64,000 nucleotides of DNA from Sorghum bicolor (lineage: Eukaryota > Streptophyta > Magnoliopsida > Poales > Poaceae): the NCBI RefSeq assembly GCF_000003195.3, contig NC_012871.2:42512434-42576433 (forward strand), written 5' to 3'. How positions within the stretch are numbered: the stretch's first letter is position 1; each line of letters opens with the position of its first letter. The notes under the pieces were generated by a model. It had not been told where the DNA came from, ran no database searches, and was given only the letters and a program-made list of their open reading frames with translations. Position numbers and translations under genes: made by a program. Shown one piece after another: positions 46,117 to 57,800 of this stretch.

Positions 46117-47334
46117 TGTTGACGGTCCTTAACGCTCACTTTTAACCGTCAACAAATCATATAAAAGGACCTATACGCAACCAACATCAAAAATTAGGGT
46201 TTCATCTGACAGAATTCCATGAGTTTTGGTCTTTGTCTATTTCGGCAAGGGGTTATCAGGAAACATGGAGGAAAGGCCCACACGTCAGGTTTACATAGAG
46301 ATATTAACATGTGCGCCAATTTTCTATCATCTAGTAGACTCCAAAGCCACGGGAACGAACAGGTGGCCAAGCGGGCCCGAGGGCTGGGCGCCCGCCCTCC
46401 CCCCTTGGGCGCCCGCCCTGCCCTGGTGACCAATCAGGGCAGGTCTCACGGATCATGCTCCACCGCCTCTAATCTTCAAGAATGACCGTGCGATTAAGGT
46501 CGGTTTGATCTGACAACCCATATTCATTTGGAGGGGCTATATAAGCAGGCCCCCTGGCCCATGGAGGCATACCTCTTCTATAGAATCAAAGCTAGGGTTT
46601 CAATTATTCATCCAAGTGTAGAGGATCCATCTAGTTCATCTAGTTCTATTTCTAGTTCATCTAGTTCTAGTTCTAGTTACTTCTAGTTGTAATCTAGAAA
46701 ATAGGGAGAGAGAAGAGGAAAGCGGAGGAGGAGCCGGATCGGTCGGATCTTCCTCAACATTGTACTTTTGCAGCAAATGGTTCATTCTTCATCGTTCTCC
46801 AAGTTCTTCAATTCATAATTCCTGAGTTGTTTAATTACTTTTATTTACAATCAAGTTATTTATTGGATTCCCGCTTGCATCAAGTGCTCTAGTCTTTGAA
46901 ATGCTAGAGTAGTAATTAATAGAGTAGACGTGGTGTTTAGTCTTGCAATTACCTGGAATTGCACCCAATCCTGCAGATTGTTGTGGTAGCCCTAGCGGTC
47001 GACGTATTCCACCTCGTTTGGATCGGTGTTTGTAGGACCGTAGTCAGAGCTTCCTAGCCCCCTTCTCATCTCTTTATGTGGTTAGTGTTCTGATGTCCCA
47101 AAATAAATAATCTTCGAAGTAATTCTTTGTTCTTAGATCAATTAGAGAACTCTCAGGAAACATCATCTCTTTCCACCAAAAATAATTATATAGTTATCCT
47201 TGGGCGATCTTGAATCTTAATTAGTACACTCACGTTCCCTGTGAAAAATCGATACACTAGAATACTCCCGGGTGAAACTACATCGGTATCTGTGCGCTTG
47301 CGGATTTTTCTGTTTGCGTTTAAAATATCCAACA
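46117..47334 (+). repeat. 5' LTR (1218 bp)
   Basis: Starts TGTTGACGGTCC and ends ATATCCAACA. The first 38 bp form an inverted repeat (TGTTGACGGT / ACCGTCAACA). GC palindromes lie at 46383-46425, TATATAA at 46538-46544, and a CTAGTT tract at 46630-46684. Confidence 0.93.
46538..46544 (+). promoter_or_regulatory. LTR TATA box
   Basis: TATATAA in GGGGCTATATAAGCAGGCC. The 3' LTR has CATATAA at the same place (51495). Confidence 0.65.
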
Positions 47335-47341
47335 AGCTTTC

Positions 47342-47359
47342 TGGCGCCGTTGCCGGGGA
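47342..47359 (+). promoter_or_regulatory. Primer-binding site, tRNA-Asp type
   Basis: TGGCGCCGTTGCCGGGGA, seven bases (AGCTTTC) after the LTR end. Confidence 0.95.
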
Positions 47360-47452
47360 ACGGTAACTGTGCTAGTTTCGAACCAAGGCGTCCATGTATC
47401 CTTTTTCTTTTCTTTTTTTTACCACACTCACCTTACCATTTTCACCACACAC

Positions 47453-47665
47453 ATGGATTTCACTCCAAACATTAATGAGCATGGAATTTATTTCATAGCC
47501 ACTTCGTTTACTCCATGCTCATATGCAACATCTTCCCAATCTATTGGTCTCTCCAACATCACCACATTCAAGATCTCCAACCCCCTCTTCCTTTCTATTT
47601 ATAAAAACTTTAAAAGGCTGGTTTTCGATGCATATGTCTATAATAAATATTGTAGATCTCGTTGA
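47453..47665 (+). CDS. 70-residue leader ORF, unknown function
   Basis: MDFTPNINEHG to YCRSR. It is the homologue of 11873-12085, with the same length, 8 differing residues and no frame damage. No domain is recognised. It is the only intact frame in this element apart from the short one at 49013. Retention could reflect recent common origin rather than function. Confidence 0.4.
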   Translation: MDFTPNINEHGIYFIATSFTPCSYATSSQSIGLSNITTFKISNPLFLSIYKNFKRLVFDAYVYNKYCRSR

Positions 47666-49012
47666 GTTGATCTTGATATAGGTCAGTGTTGGAGGGGAAA
47701 CCACTTCACCGACATAAATTGATGGTTTCCCAACGACAAGCTTAGTGTCCTAAAATAAGCACTGATCAGATCGTAACATGAGCTTTTAATTATTTGCAAC
47801 ATTTCCTTGTGTATTGAGCATATAAGGATAATTGTAAAAAAAATCCTTCGGGTATTCTTGTCACTAACCTTTCCAGGATTGGAGCAAGAAGATCGGATGA
47901 ATGACAAGCACAAGGTATGGCCAACCAATCATCATACAACATTGAATTAAATTCATCCAAACCTGAATTTTGCAAAATTCAAGCTTGGGGGAGTACTTTA
48001 CATAAAAACATCTTTTGCCATGTTGCTATGTTAGTTATCCCTACCTTTGGGACATGCTCAATTTGTTAAATACTAATCACACTACTTCATCTCCACTTGA
48101 GTAGATCTCTATAGATGCTCTCATGCTACCTTTATTTGCTTTAGTATATGTCTAGGTTTGGAGTAGTTTCATTCATCTCTTAATTAAGCATGGTGCTTAG
48201 TTTAGGAATGATGATCTTACTTCCAAGGGATTTTAAATTAAGCATGGTGCTTAGGTTGAAATGCCCTCCTAAATCAAATTAGACCTGGTGTCTAGGTTGA
48301 TTTTTGAGCCGATAGTATGCTATAGTAGATATTGGATATTTTGTTGGACTAACCCCTACAGGAAAACTTTCAATATCAACCTGGGAAGTCCTAAGAAAAA
48401 CTCACATTGGATACAAAGAGAGAGACATATGAAGTTTAACAATTTAAACAAGGAAGACATAACTCATAAGAGATGATCCATGGAGGGTGCCACAAACACG
48501 TTACACAACCGCTAAGAATGGAAAGCTTCCACAAGGTGATACTGTACCATAACTCTTCAAGTAAGGTAACATCTTAAGGTACTTGACTATCACTTTTATA
48601 AGCTTCTCCTTGGATCTGGCGTTTACATGAATAAAAGTGACAAACATGTATGATTTACAACTCTAGATTAACCAACCCAATCGATTCAATATGTTTAGTC
48701 CTTCCACCTTTGTGATCCCACACTCCTAATTATATGAGCTAAAATGTTGCACACTCAATCTTTGAAAGATATATATAAAAAACAACATAAGTATAGATAG
48801 ATTATCTTTCCATTAGGTTGAGCAATCTGATCTGACAAATGTTTTAAATGTTACACTCATGATCTTATTATCCATCATCTTTGTCTTGCTCACTATGCTT
48901 AAGGTTAGAGAAGAACAAATACACTTTTGGTTTTGTTGGTCCTTTCCACCAACAGGGCCCATGCACTTGATCTCTGCCTTGTCTCTATGAGCAGGTACAC
49001 TCCGAGCAAAAT
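47666..49012 (+). other. Leader region with palindromes and a purine-rich tract
   Basis: No supported gene. It contains an 18-bp palindrome TGAATTTTGCAAAATTCA (47964-47981) touching a polypurine-like tract (47981-47993), then three copies of TTAAGCATGGTGCTTAG-type palindromes (48183-48200, 48237-48255, 48279-48296). It is collinear with the minus-strand element at 10530-11870. Confidence 0.7.
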
Positions 49013-49204
49013 ATGGAGGAGTTTTACAACTCCCAGACTCCACCAAGTGAAGGACCTGGATCTACGAGCACAAACATATTGAGCAGGATGCTGCCAACGC
49101 CGCACTTCGAACTGCTGGGCAAACGAAGAACATGGGTGACACCGTATCAAGAGGTGCAGATGTCAAGGTCCACACCTGAATCAAATGACGCACCTAAAGA
49201 ATGA
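49013..49204 (+). CDS. Short ORF, MEEFYNSQTPPSE-type, unknown
   Basis: 63 residues starting MEEFYNSQTPPSEGPGSTST. Only the first ~20 residues are shared with the frame opening at 10512 in the sister element. After that the two diverge because different deletions join different downstream sequence. It may be the natural start of an alternative gag-region frame, or may be fortuitous. No domain is recognised. Confidence 0.25.
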   Translation: MEEFYNSQTPPSEGPGSTSTNILSRMLPTPHFELLGKRRTWVTPYQEVQMSRSTPESNDAPKE

Positions 49205-51331
49205 ACACGGTGAGAAGTTTTGTTCAGAAGACTTAAAACATTGAACCCTCGCCGAAAGGTAAAATCGGTAGTTATCCATATTTATCCTTTCTACATTCCC
49301 TTTTCCTTTAAATTATTTACTTTCTTGTTAGTTGATCATGCTATCTTGAAAAGAAAATAAAACTGTTAAAAAAAGGTAAGCCCCATGTGAGTATGCTCAT
49401 GGCATAAAACCCATAAGTACATTCACTATGGTGGCGTAAAAATAAAATAAATATATTCCTATCCTATAAAAATGAAAATATAAAAATAAATTTATGATCC
49501 TACCAAAGAGAGTAATATTTATTAGAGAAAGCTCAACATGATAACGGCTAAGAGATTTTATGCTAACACTTAACCAGTTCCACAAAGCTTTGTTGTCAAT
49601 TTAAGCTCCACAGAATTCAAGGATCAAAGAAGACTAGCAGACAGAGGACATCCTAATCGTTGTTAGGGTGCTGCCAACATTCAAATACACCTCCGCCACC
49701 TGCTAATTACATCAGAAGAAATTACGTCAAAATCCAACTTGGGGGAGAGCACCCTCATTTATCCAGCTAAGTGTTCTACTCACGTTTATACTTTACTCAA
49801 ATAATAAAAAGATGCATAATCATAAAAACCCAATTAAAGATTTTGTGTTTATATATATATCTTTGCTTAGTTTGCTAAATAAATAAATAAATAAAGTTTG
49901 CTATGAACCCTCATGATAAGCTCTCACATGGAAAGAAGAATAGTTGCTCTGCCATGACTAGTACTCAAAATTGAAATCTCTCTCAAGTTTAGGCATCACT
50001 GTTATTAATTAAGATTTGCTCTAAACCTGAACTTTTGGAAAGAGTACTTGATCTAAATTCTAAGTCGTTAACTGATACGATATAGGAAGGTTGAGCTGTT
50101 GTTTATCTGTTCCTAGAGATAATAGAATTCTGGAGAATTTTATCTTTGAAAATCTTTAAAATGTTGCATGATGAGTTCCTATATGATGAGAGTTTAAAAT
50201 CGAACCACAGCCATATATACATACTTATTAGACTATGAAACATACATTTACTTTTTACTGAGTGTGGTCAAGTTGTGTAGACCCTTAGGAGCTTGTCATG
50301 CGGTTAAAATCAAGATTCACTTGCACGTTCACTCATACATGCTGCTTCTACTTCGGAAGTACGCATCCACATACATCCACTCATTTCCATATCCAGATTC
50401 ACCCAAAATTATTCTACTCCTATCTAGGAGAGAATAGCCAAAAACATTATCCTATCCCTATTATTCCCCGTGAAATAAATGCTCGAGATATTTTGGTTAC
50501 TACCACTTGCTACATTATTCTAGGAGGGTGAGTGCTCTGAAAAAAAGTGAGTGAATACGAGGAAATAAAAAGGGGCAAGTGCCCAAAACCTTGAAAAAAA
50601 AGAAGAAGAAAAAGTGAGACGAGAGGTAAAAATGGACAAGTGTCCGACAGTAGAATTAGAGGTACAAGATACCCACCTAAGAGAAAAGAAAAAAAATACA
50701 ATATAGAGCATCTCATTCCCCTCAAAAGCCTCAAATGCAAGGAAGGTATGTACCCCCTCAAAAGAGCAAAAGTAGAATTAGACTTTCACCATTATTTTCA
50801 CCATTATCACCATTCATTCGCCACACATGCACATCTTGATTTTACTTATTGACTTGTTCTTCTGGATCCATGGTTTGACTTTGCAATAAATATCTTGTAA
50901 GTATGTATTAGCTGTCTCCCACCTATGAGCTCCAGATATCAAAACCTTATTAGAGTAGGGTGAGAGAGAAGCCAATGCCACTATGCCTCATACCAAAAAT
51001 ACCACATACTTTGAGAGAAGGCATACACCATTACTGCCTTGGTAAGGATCCAGAAATACCACAAAAGAGAGACTAGAGAGAGTCATATAAGGAATCTCTA
51101 AGTTTTATTTGAAAATCTGCAAAAACTCCAGAGCTATAGTTAATCGAAGAACAAGAGACATGGTGCTTGACTAGACCGTTCTATCTTTTAACTGCTCAAG
51201 ACACAAGTGATGGTTGCAAGCCCCATGGTGGAAGGTAAAATGAGTAAGTTTAAATCTTAATAGTTTACCCTAACCCAGAGATGAGATCTTGTTTGAACGC
51301 ATGAGTACCTTTAAGGCATAAAACCACTGCA
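49205..51331 (+). other. 3' untranslated region
   Basis: No supported gene. It has an internal polypurine-like tract (49736-49749), an AAATAAATAAATAAAT repeat near 49876-49896, a conserved block (50615-50690) shared with 8085-8165 and 30985-31050, and ATACCACA blocks (50955-51065). It ends at the deletion junction. Confidence 0.7.
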
Positions 51332-52309
51332 TAAAGCCACGAGAATGAACGGGAGACCGAGCGGGCCCGAGGGCTGGGCGCTCGCCCTCCCCCCTTGGGC
51401 GCTCGCCCTGCCCTGGTGACCAATCTGGGCAGGTCTCGCGGATCGTGCTCCACCATCTCTAGTCTTCCAATGGACCATATTAATTTGGAGGGGCCATATA
51501 AGCAGGCCCCCTGGCCCCTGGAGGCATACCTATTCTATAGAATCAAAGCTAGGGTTTCAATTATTCATCCAAGTAGAGAGGGTCCCTCTAGTTCATCTAG
51601 TTCTAGTCCTAGTTCATCTAGTTCTAGTTCTAGTTAGTTCTAGTTGTAATCTAGAAAATAGGGAGAGAGAAGAGGACAGCGGAGGAGGAGCCGGATCAGT
51701 CGGATCTTCCTCAACATTCTACTTTTGCAGCAACTGGTTCGTTCTTCATCTTTCTCCAAGTTCTTCAATTCATGATTCCTGAGTTCTTTAATTACTTTTA
51801 TTTACATTCAAGTTATTTATTGGATTTCCGCTTGCATCAAGTGCTCTAGTCTTTGAAATGCTAGAGTAGTAACTAATAGATTAGACATGGTGTTTAGTCT
51901 TGCAATTACCTGGAATTGCACCCAATCCGGCGGATTGTTATGGTATCCCTAGGGTAGTGACAGCCCTAGCGGTCGACGTATTCCACCTCGTTTGGATCGG
52001 TGTTTGTAGGACCGTAGTCAGAGCTTCCTAGCCCCCTTCTCATCTCTTTCTGTGGTTAGTGTTCTGATGTCCCGAAATAAATAATCTTTGAAGTAGTTAT
52101 TTATTCTTAGATCAATTAGTGAACTCTCAGGAAACTTCATCTCTTCCCACCAAAAATAATTATATAGTTATCCTTGGGTGATCATGAATCTTAATTAGTA
52201 CACTCACGTTTCCTGTGGAAAATCGATACTCTAGAATACTCCCGGGTGAAAGCTACATCGGTATCCGTGCGCTTGTGGATTTTTCTGTTTGCGTTTAAGA
52301 TACCCAATA
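51332..52309 (+). repeat. 3' LTR, first ~215 bp deleted
   Basis: Aligns with the 5' LTR from about 46335 onward. Its last bases are CCCAATA, where the 5' LTR ends CCAACA, so the terminal CA is mutated. The CTAGTT tract lies at 51590-51648. Confidence 0.9.
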
Positions 52310-52954
52310 GTGTGGTAGATAGCGGGGATTATATACCCTTTGAGTCCTCTATAGTCCACCCTCCGAATGTAGAGTTATGAGGAGATGATTTTGCTCTGTT
52401 CCTAATTTTCCTCACTAATTTTCATATGTGTAGATATAATCTGTTCTTTCTATGATTTCCAAGTATAATTGCACTAATCATAATATCCTAGACTATATAG
52501 TTGGAATAACATAGGAAACATCTCAATAGATCATTCTAGTTCATGCTAGTGCTATAGACTAGAGTACTCTAGAGATACATTTATCATTCTATGTTTGATT
52601 ACTATTCATTATATATATTTATCTTGATTATGTGACTTAACCCTGCATTAAATTAGATAGATAAGATGTGGTTGCCCTCATAAGATTACATGCAAGTGAT
52701 ATCTATTCCCTTGGCTATCCTTCCCGTGGGTAAAATTATAAATATGATACCTGGAACTTTTCTGGGTGAAATGCTACAATGGTACACATCTGTGTGCTTG
52801 CGGATACCTTATTCTGTATTCATCATTCTAAGAGAGCATTGCATATTTACTACCACCAGCGTATTTATTGGGGTCATGCTGGGGATGACAACCTAGCCAC
52901 GGAGGATAGTGTCTTTACTCTACTCTTAGTAAGTGACACTAAGAAATGCCAACA
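52310..52954 (+). repeat. LTR, right part (continues from 46116)
   Basis: Starts with the second GTGTG copy, then completes the split LTR. It shares CTTGCGGATACC.. and ATGCTGGGGATGACAACCT with the end of the LTR at 25144. It ends AATGCCAACA at 52954. Confidence 0.85.
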
Positions 52955-53194
52955 ATTTGGACAGCTCTGTTACAAAATCCATCGAAGTAGGAGAGTTAGT
53001 GTGGAAAACCATACTTCATGTTGGGTTGCAGAGGAATAAGTTTGGCAAGTGGTCACCAACTTGGGAAGGTCCTTATCAAAGTCGTACGTGGTAATTCTTA
53101 TATGCTAGAGACATTACAAGATGAATGTCTCAAAGTAGGATTCAACGGGAGATAGTTGAAAAAGTATTTTCCAAGTGTTTGGCAAGAAGCCTAA
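52955..53194 (+). pseudogene. Tat integrase C-terminal remnant
   Basis: VGELVWKTILHVG, then FGKWSPTWEGPYQ. A 1-bp shift near 53081 follows, then VVRGNSYMLETLQ and LKKYFPSVWQEA with a stop at 53192-53194. TAG at 53150 interrupts it. The same module ends the Tat pol at 42396-42632. Confidence 0.8.
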
Positions 53195-53367
53195 GCGTCT
53201 CCAAACAATGGCCGATACATGTATCTCCCTTATAATAAAAATGGCCTATGTATACATCGTCCTTAGTCACTAAGCAGCCGATGAGATGATTATCGTCGCT
53301 ATTTGGTTTTATTTGATTAAAGTGTTTTCAGGTTCATGCATCAATCACCTAAAAACATTAGGGCATA

Positions 53368-53872
53368 TGTTGACAATCCAATTGGGTCTTGCCAGTTTAA
53401 ATAGGCCCATGATAGTTTTGGCCTAGTCTATGGAAAACTTGATAAAATAAATATAATAATAGTACCATATTGATTTTTCTATAGGATAAGACCACCCCTA
53501 CCTCTTATAAAATAAGGGGTACATGGCCGATTGAGTTCCCATCTTTTCAATCGATAAAACACAAAACACATATATTAATTCTTTGTCCTAATTTCTTTAT
53601 TTCTCAACCTCTCTTCCTGTTTGGCACATCTTCCGGTGAGATTTGCCGTCATCCTAGGCGGCCTTGCTGGTTTTAGGAGATCCTCTGCGTGCTCCTCTCT
53701 GACGGGTCTTCCACGGAGAAGTTCGAGAGCTTTTTCACCCAAGAACGGACTCTTCATCAGCCTTACCGGTCTCTGGATCGGTTTGGTTGATTATGCTACG
53801 TTGCAGGTTGATCTACAACCTCTTCAGGTGTCCGAGGCCTTTGTTCGTGTGGAGCGATCTTCAGCGTCAACA
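53368..53872 (+). repeat. Tat 3' LTR (about 505 bp)
   Basis: Starts TGTTGACAATCC and ends CAGCGTCAACA. It contains TATAAAAT at 53506-53513. A partner LTR is not in the window, so its ends rest on TG/CA termini and its position after the integrase. Confidence 0.65.
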
Positions 53873-54312
53873 CATAGTATGTCATGTCATAGTCTCTTAA
53901 ATTACATTTTAAACTTTCATTTGTTTTTTAATATTTCTATGGTTGTACACTAATGGTCGTTGGATAGTATATTATTTAGTTACAGAATCTAATTATATCA
54001 TGTTTGGATTATAATAGTTAACAAATGTTGGTTAAATTATTGGTCAAAGACTGTGTGAAGTTTAAATTATGCGAAGCATGTGGACCTTATAAACTGGATT
54101 AGACGGAGGGACATTTTTTATGATACTAAATAAGATTATCAAATAAATTATGAATACATTTTGAAAAAGTAAGTTTGGAGGTAGAAATATTGATACCATT
54201 GTCTATAAACTTAGTTAAACTTAAGAAAATTTAACTTGGTACAAATAAAGAATGAAACTGCATTTTTCCAAACCTATTTCTATAGGCGTTTCTCAGACCT
54301 GCCAGCGCGGGG
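53873..54312. other. AT-rich spacer, unassigned
   Basis: 440 bp lying between two Tat elements. I see no gene. GACGGAGGGAC near 54101 is reminiscent of grass MITE ends, and TCTATAGGCGTTTCTCAGACC at the right end of DNA-transposon subterminal repeats, but neither has a visible partner. Confidence 0.5.
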
Positions 54313-54772
54313 TGTGGGGGTATAAACCCCTATACCCTTACGGCTAGACTTGGGCCAGGAGGCTTGGCCCATTACGAGACGAGTTCAAGGCTTGATCCGA
54401 CAGCCTGGAGTTTCGCGCAAGGAAGCAAGATGTGGAGATCAAGCAGGATTCTAGTCGGTTAGAATAGGAATTGATATCGAACTATCTATGACAATTGTAA
54501 CCGACAAGGATTAGTTTCCAGATCTGTAACCCTGCCCTTCAGACTATATAAGGAGAGGCAAGGGACCCCCCTAGGACATCATATTCTCTCAACACAAATC
54601 AATACAACCAGACGCAGGACGTAGGTATTACGCCAACTCGGCGGCCGAACCTAGATAAAAAGCTTGTCCGTGTCTTGCGTCACCATCGAGTTCGTAGTTT
54701 GCGCACCGTCTACCGATAAACTACTACCGTGGGTATACCCCAAGGTAGACTGCCGACCAGCTTTCGTCGACA
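54313..54772 (+). repeat. Tat 5' LTR (460 bp)
   Basis: Starts TGTGGGGGTATAAACCCC (itself an inverted repeat) and ends TTTCGTCGACA. TATATAA lies at 54545-54551. Confidence 0.85.
54545..54551 (+). promoter_or_regulatory. LTR TATA box
   Basis: TATATAA in AGACTATATAAGGAGAGGC. Confidence 0.7.
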
Positions 54773-54773
54773 G

Positions 54774-54791
54774 TGGCGCGCCAGGTAGGGG
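54774..54791 (+). promoter_or_regulatory. Primer-binding site of the Tat element
   Basis: TGGCGCGCCAGGTAGGGG, starting one base after the LTR. It differs from the tRNA-Asp site of the Athila-like elements. I do not assign the tRNA with certainty. Confidence 0.75.
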
Positions 54792-54820
54792 GTGTGCGTG
54801 CAACTTTTCCGGCGAACAAG

Positions 54821-57800
54821 ATGGTCACGATCCCAGCTTCCGCGACCGTGCCCGAAGGCCTCACGTTCACCGTCGGCCAGATCACGTGGACGACGTGCAG
54901 CGGCGGCCTCACGACCACGGTTTCGAAAGAGATCCAGATCCAATCTGAGATCACGCCGTCTCCCACCACACGCGTGACGGCACCAAGCGCCCGACCACCG
55001 TTCCCACTCTACAAGGGAATGAAGATCGACTGCTCGGACCTTCTCCAAGCGCTTGATCGCGCTGACTCCAAGCTACTTGTAGTTTCCCAACTAATAGACG
55101 GAGTTCTGCGTCGGCCCGACCAAGCTGCTCCAGCGGATTTTTTCAAATCCCGCCGGCCAACTCGTGTCGCCACACACGAACGGCTGGGAACGTCTCTGAC
55201 GATAACCTCAACACCCTCAGGACGATCCGTCGAGCTCAAGAAGGAAGACTATCCTTGCGGCCTGAACAACTCGGCCTCTGTTTACTCACAGCACACCCAA
55301 TCCGTTTTCAGCAAGGCGGGTTGGTCGCCAACAACGAACAATCGTCACTACGTCAACATGGTGACAATCCGAGAACTACGGGACGGCCAGGTTTCCAGCA
55401 CCAACTCAAGCACCGGTTCCGTCCCCACCGAGGTTATAAACACCGAAGACGAGGACTACGACCTGGACTTTCCTTCACACCCTCCGGGTTTCAACCGATT
55501 CCCGATATTCCCCCCCCCCCCCCCGGCGAGGGGATATTGTGTTCAATGTCAGCGCCGACGAACCGGTCGTTGATGGAGAAACAGATGACCAGAGGCAACT
55601 CCGCGAACAGCGTAACGCCGATCGCGCCCGACGACGCGCAGACGAGCAACAACAAATGCCACCAAATAATCTCAACGATGCCTTTGACATGGTCGGGGAC
55701 CAGCCAGTCTACAAAACGCCAAGCGCCAACGTGGCTGTCGCCATGGCTAACCTAGATCGGCTTCCTGATACCCCCGAATGCCAGGGAGTCCGGACCAGCA
55801 TCCGAGCACACCTGATCGCTGCAATGGGACAGACAGCCACTCTGCTCAAGAGAGTCCAGGACGTCTCTTATACGGAAGCCGCCTCCGACCAGACTAATCG
55901 TAGCCGGGCCTCACCCAGCAGGCGTCACCGCAGCCGCTCCCCCGACAACCGTCGAGGGGACTCACGGCGCGACGATGGTGGTCGGGACGCCGACGGTCGC
56001 CGCAAGCAGAACCGCGTACGCGGCCAAGAAGTAAATCAGCACAGGGATCTCCGCCACAACATCCCTCCCAAAGATGCCCGGGACCGCATCAACAGGCGCG
56101 CCGCAGAGAGAGCAGTCCACGAAAACCTGCGCCGCATCGAGTACGATGCAACGCACGGTCCTCCGGGCCTAAGACAGTTCTCCTCACACCTCCGCCAGGT
56201 CGTGTGGCCCCGCAATTTCAAGCTCGAAAAACTTAAAAAATACGACGGCAAGGAAAATCCAGAGAACTGGATCACCCTCTATGAAATCGCCGTCCGATCA
56301 GCGGCAGGGGATGAGCACGTCATGGCTAACTACTTCCCCGTAGTCCTCGACCAGGCTAGTCATCAGTGGCTTCTCGGCTTGCCCGAGGACTCCTTCGACT
56401 CTTGGGAAGAGCTACGCCAGGCTTTCATCGACAACTTCATCGCCACATGCGAGCAGCCTGGAAACAAGTATGACCTTGAAAGGATAAGGACAGGAAGAAC
56501 GAACCTCTGCGCGATTACATCCGACGATTCTCGGATATGCGCCTCAAAATCCCGAAGATTTCCCATGACGAGGCCATCTCAGCCTTCATCAAGGGCCTGC
56601 GTTTCCACGAAGCGCTGAGGAACAAGCTGTTGCGTAAACGTCCAACAACGGTAGCAGAGCTCCTCGCCACGGCCAAAAATTACGCCGATGCCGATGACGC
56701 AGAAAAACTAATCCGAGACGATGCGAGAGGTCCCGACCAGCCTCCCCGGCGAGATGACGGTCGTGGTCGCTACGACAGCAGAAACCACCGCCGCTCCGAC
56801 AACCGCGATCACCGAGAGGGTTGGGATCGGCGGCGCGACAGCCGCGACGACTTCAGAGGAAAGCGCCCTCGCGACTACGACCACGAAGTAAATACGGTCA
56901 AACGTCCCAATGGACGACGGGACTACCAAGAAGACTACAACAAAACGTTGAAGGGACCATGCCAACTACATCCAAAGTCCAATGATACCATGGAAGAGTG
57001 CCGCGTCCTCAAAAGTATCTATACACGGCGGGCCGCCCAAGACGACTCCGCCAAGAAAAATAACAAGCACGACGGGCACGACCACGAAGATGAGGACGAG
57101 GACCAAGATAGGGACCCCCGACACCAGTACGTCAGCCCCACTGACGTGGTCCACTCCATTTTCGGGGGCAAGGTCTCCATTGAATCTAAACGAGAAAGAA
57201 AGCTATTAAAGAGAGCTTGCCTCAACATAGACAGCACGGACGGGCTGATCGCAGACCCAAAATTCCCCCCATGGTCCCACAGGGAGATCTCGTTCAGCAG
57301 GAAGGACCAGTGGGCCGCTATCCCAGAGCCGGGTCGTTTTCCCCTGATTCTGGACCCTTGCATCAACAGCATCAGATTCGAGCGCGTGCTCGTGGACGGG
57401 GGAAGCTCCATTGACATCCTCTTTCGCAACAGCCTGCCCGCCCTCAAGATATCTCCTGCACAACTAAAACCTTACGACGCCCAATTCTGGGGGGTTTTGC
57501 CAGGTCAAAGTTCAGTGCCTCTCGGACAGATAACATTGCCTGTCCAATTCGGCACACCCGACCACTTCCGGACGGAGTTTATCAACTTCGTAGTCGCGGA
57601 TTTCGACGGGACCTATCACGCCATACTGGGCCGACCATCGCTGACAAAGTTCATGGTAGTCCCGCACTACTCATACCTAGTCCTTAAGATGCCCACGGAG
57701 AAGGGTGTCCTAACCGTCAGAGGCAACGTCTACACTGCGTACACCTGCGAAGAAGAAAGCTTCAAGATCACCGAGGCAATCGACCTCTCAATCTGCATGG

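Larger units (their letters stand above)
46117..52309 (+). mobile_element. Gutted Athila-like element with truncated 3' LTR
   Basis: The 5' LTR (1218 bp), primer site and leader are those of the subfamily at 6134-13477, in the opposite orientation. It has lost gag, protease and pol. A deletion also removed the polypurine tract and about the first 215 bp of the 3' LTR (junction near 51332). The GTGTG target duplication on both sides shows that this is one insertion damaged afterwards. With no polypurine tract it cannot be copied again. Confidence 0.92.
44745..52954 (+). mobile_element. Athila-like element, 3' end only, split by a nested element
   Basis: Bases 44745-45197 match the 3' region of the element at 25144 (31330-31772), including the ATACCACA blocks and the polypurine tract. 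An LTR begins at 45198, is interrupted at 46116 by the nested element 46117-52309, and resumes at 52315 to end at 52954 (AATGCCAACA). The LTR without the insert is about 1559 bp. The left part lies beyond the Tat insertion. It inserted into a Tat pol gene that resumes at 52955. Confidence 0.85.
52955..53872 (+). mobile_element. Tat element, 3' tail
   Basis: The end of an integrase reading frame, a short spacer (53195-53367) and an LTR (53368-53872). The Athila insertion at 52954 cut its pol gene, and the rest lies outside the window. It is a different copy from the Tat at 38251. Confidence 0.75.

Noticed and set aside
53873..54312. Possible MITE or CACTA fragments (GACGGAGGGAC, TCTATAGGCGTTT)
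   Set aside because: No paired terminal inverted repeats or target duplications could be found.
54773..55573. Host gene with novel N-terminus
   Set aside because: The frame starts inside the primer site of a Tat element and leads into its gag capsid, so it is retrotransposon gag.
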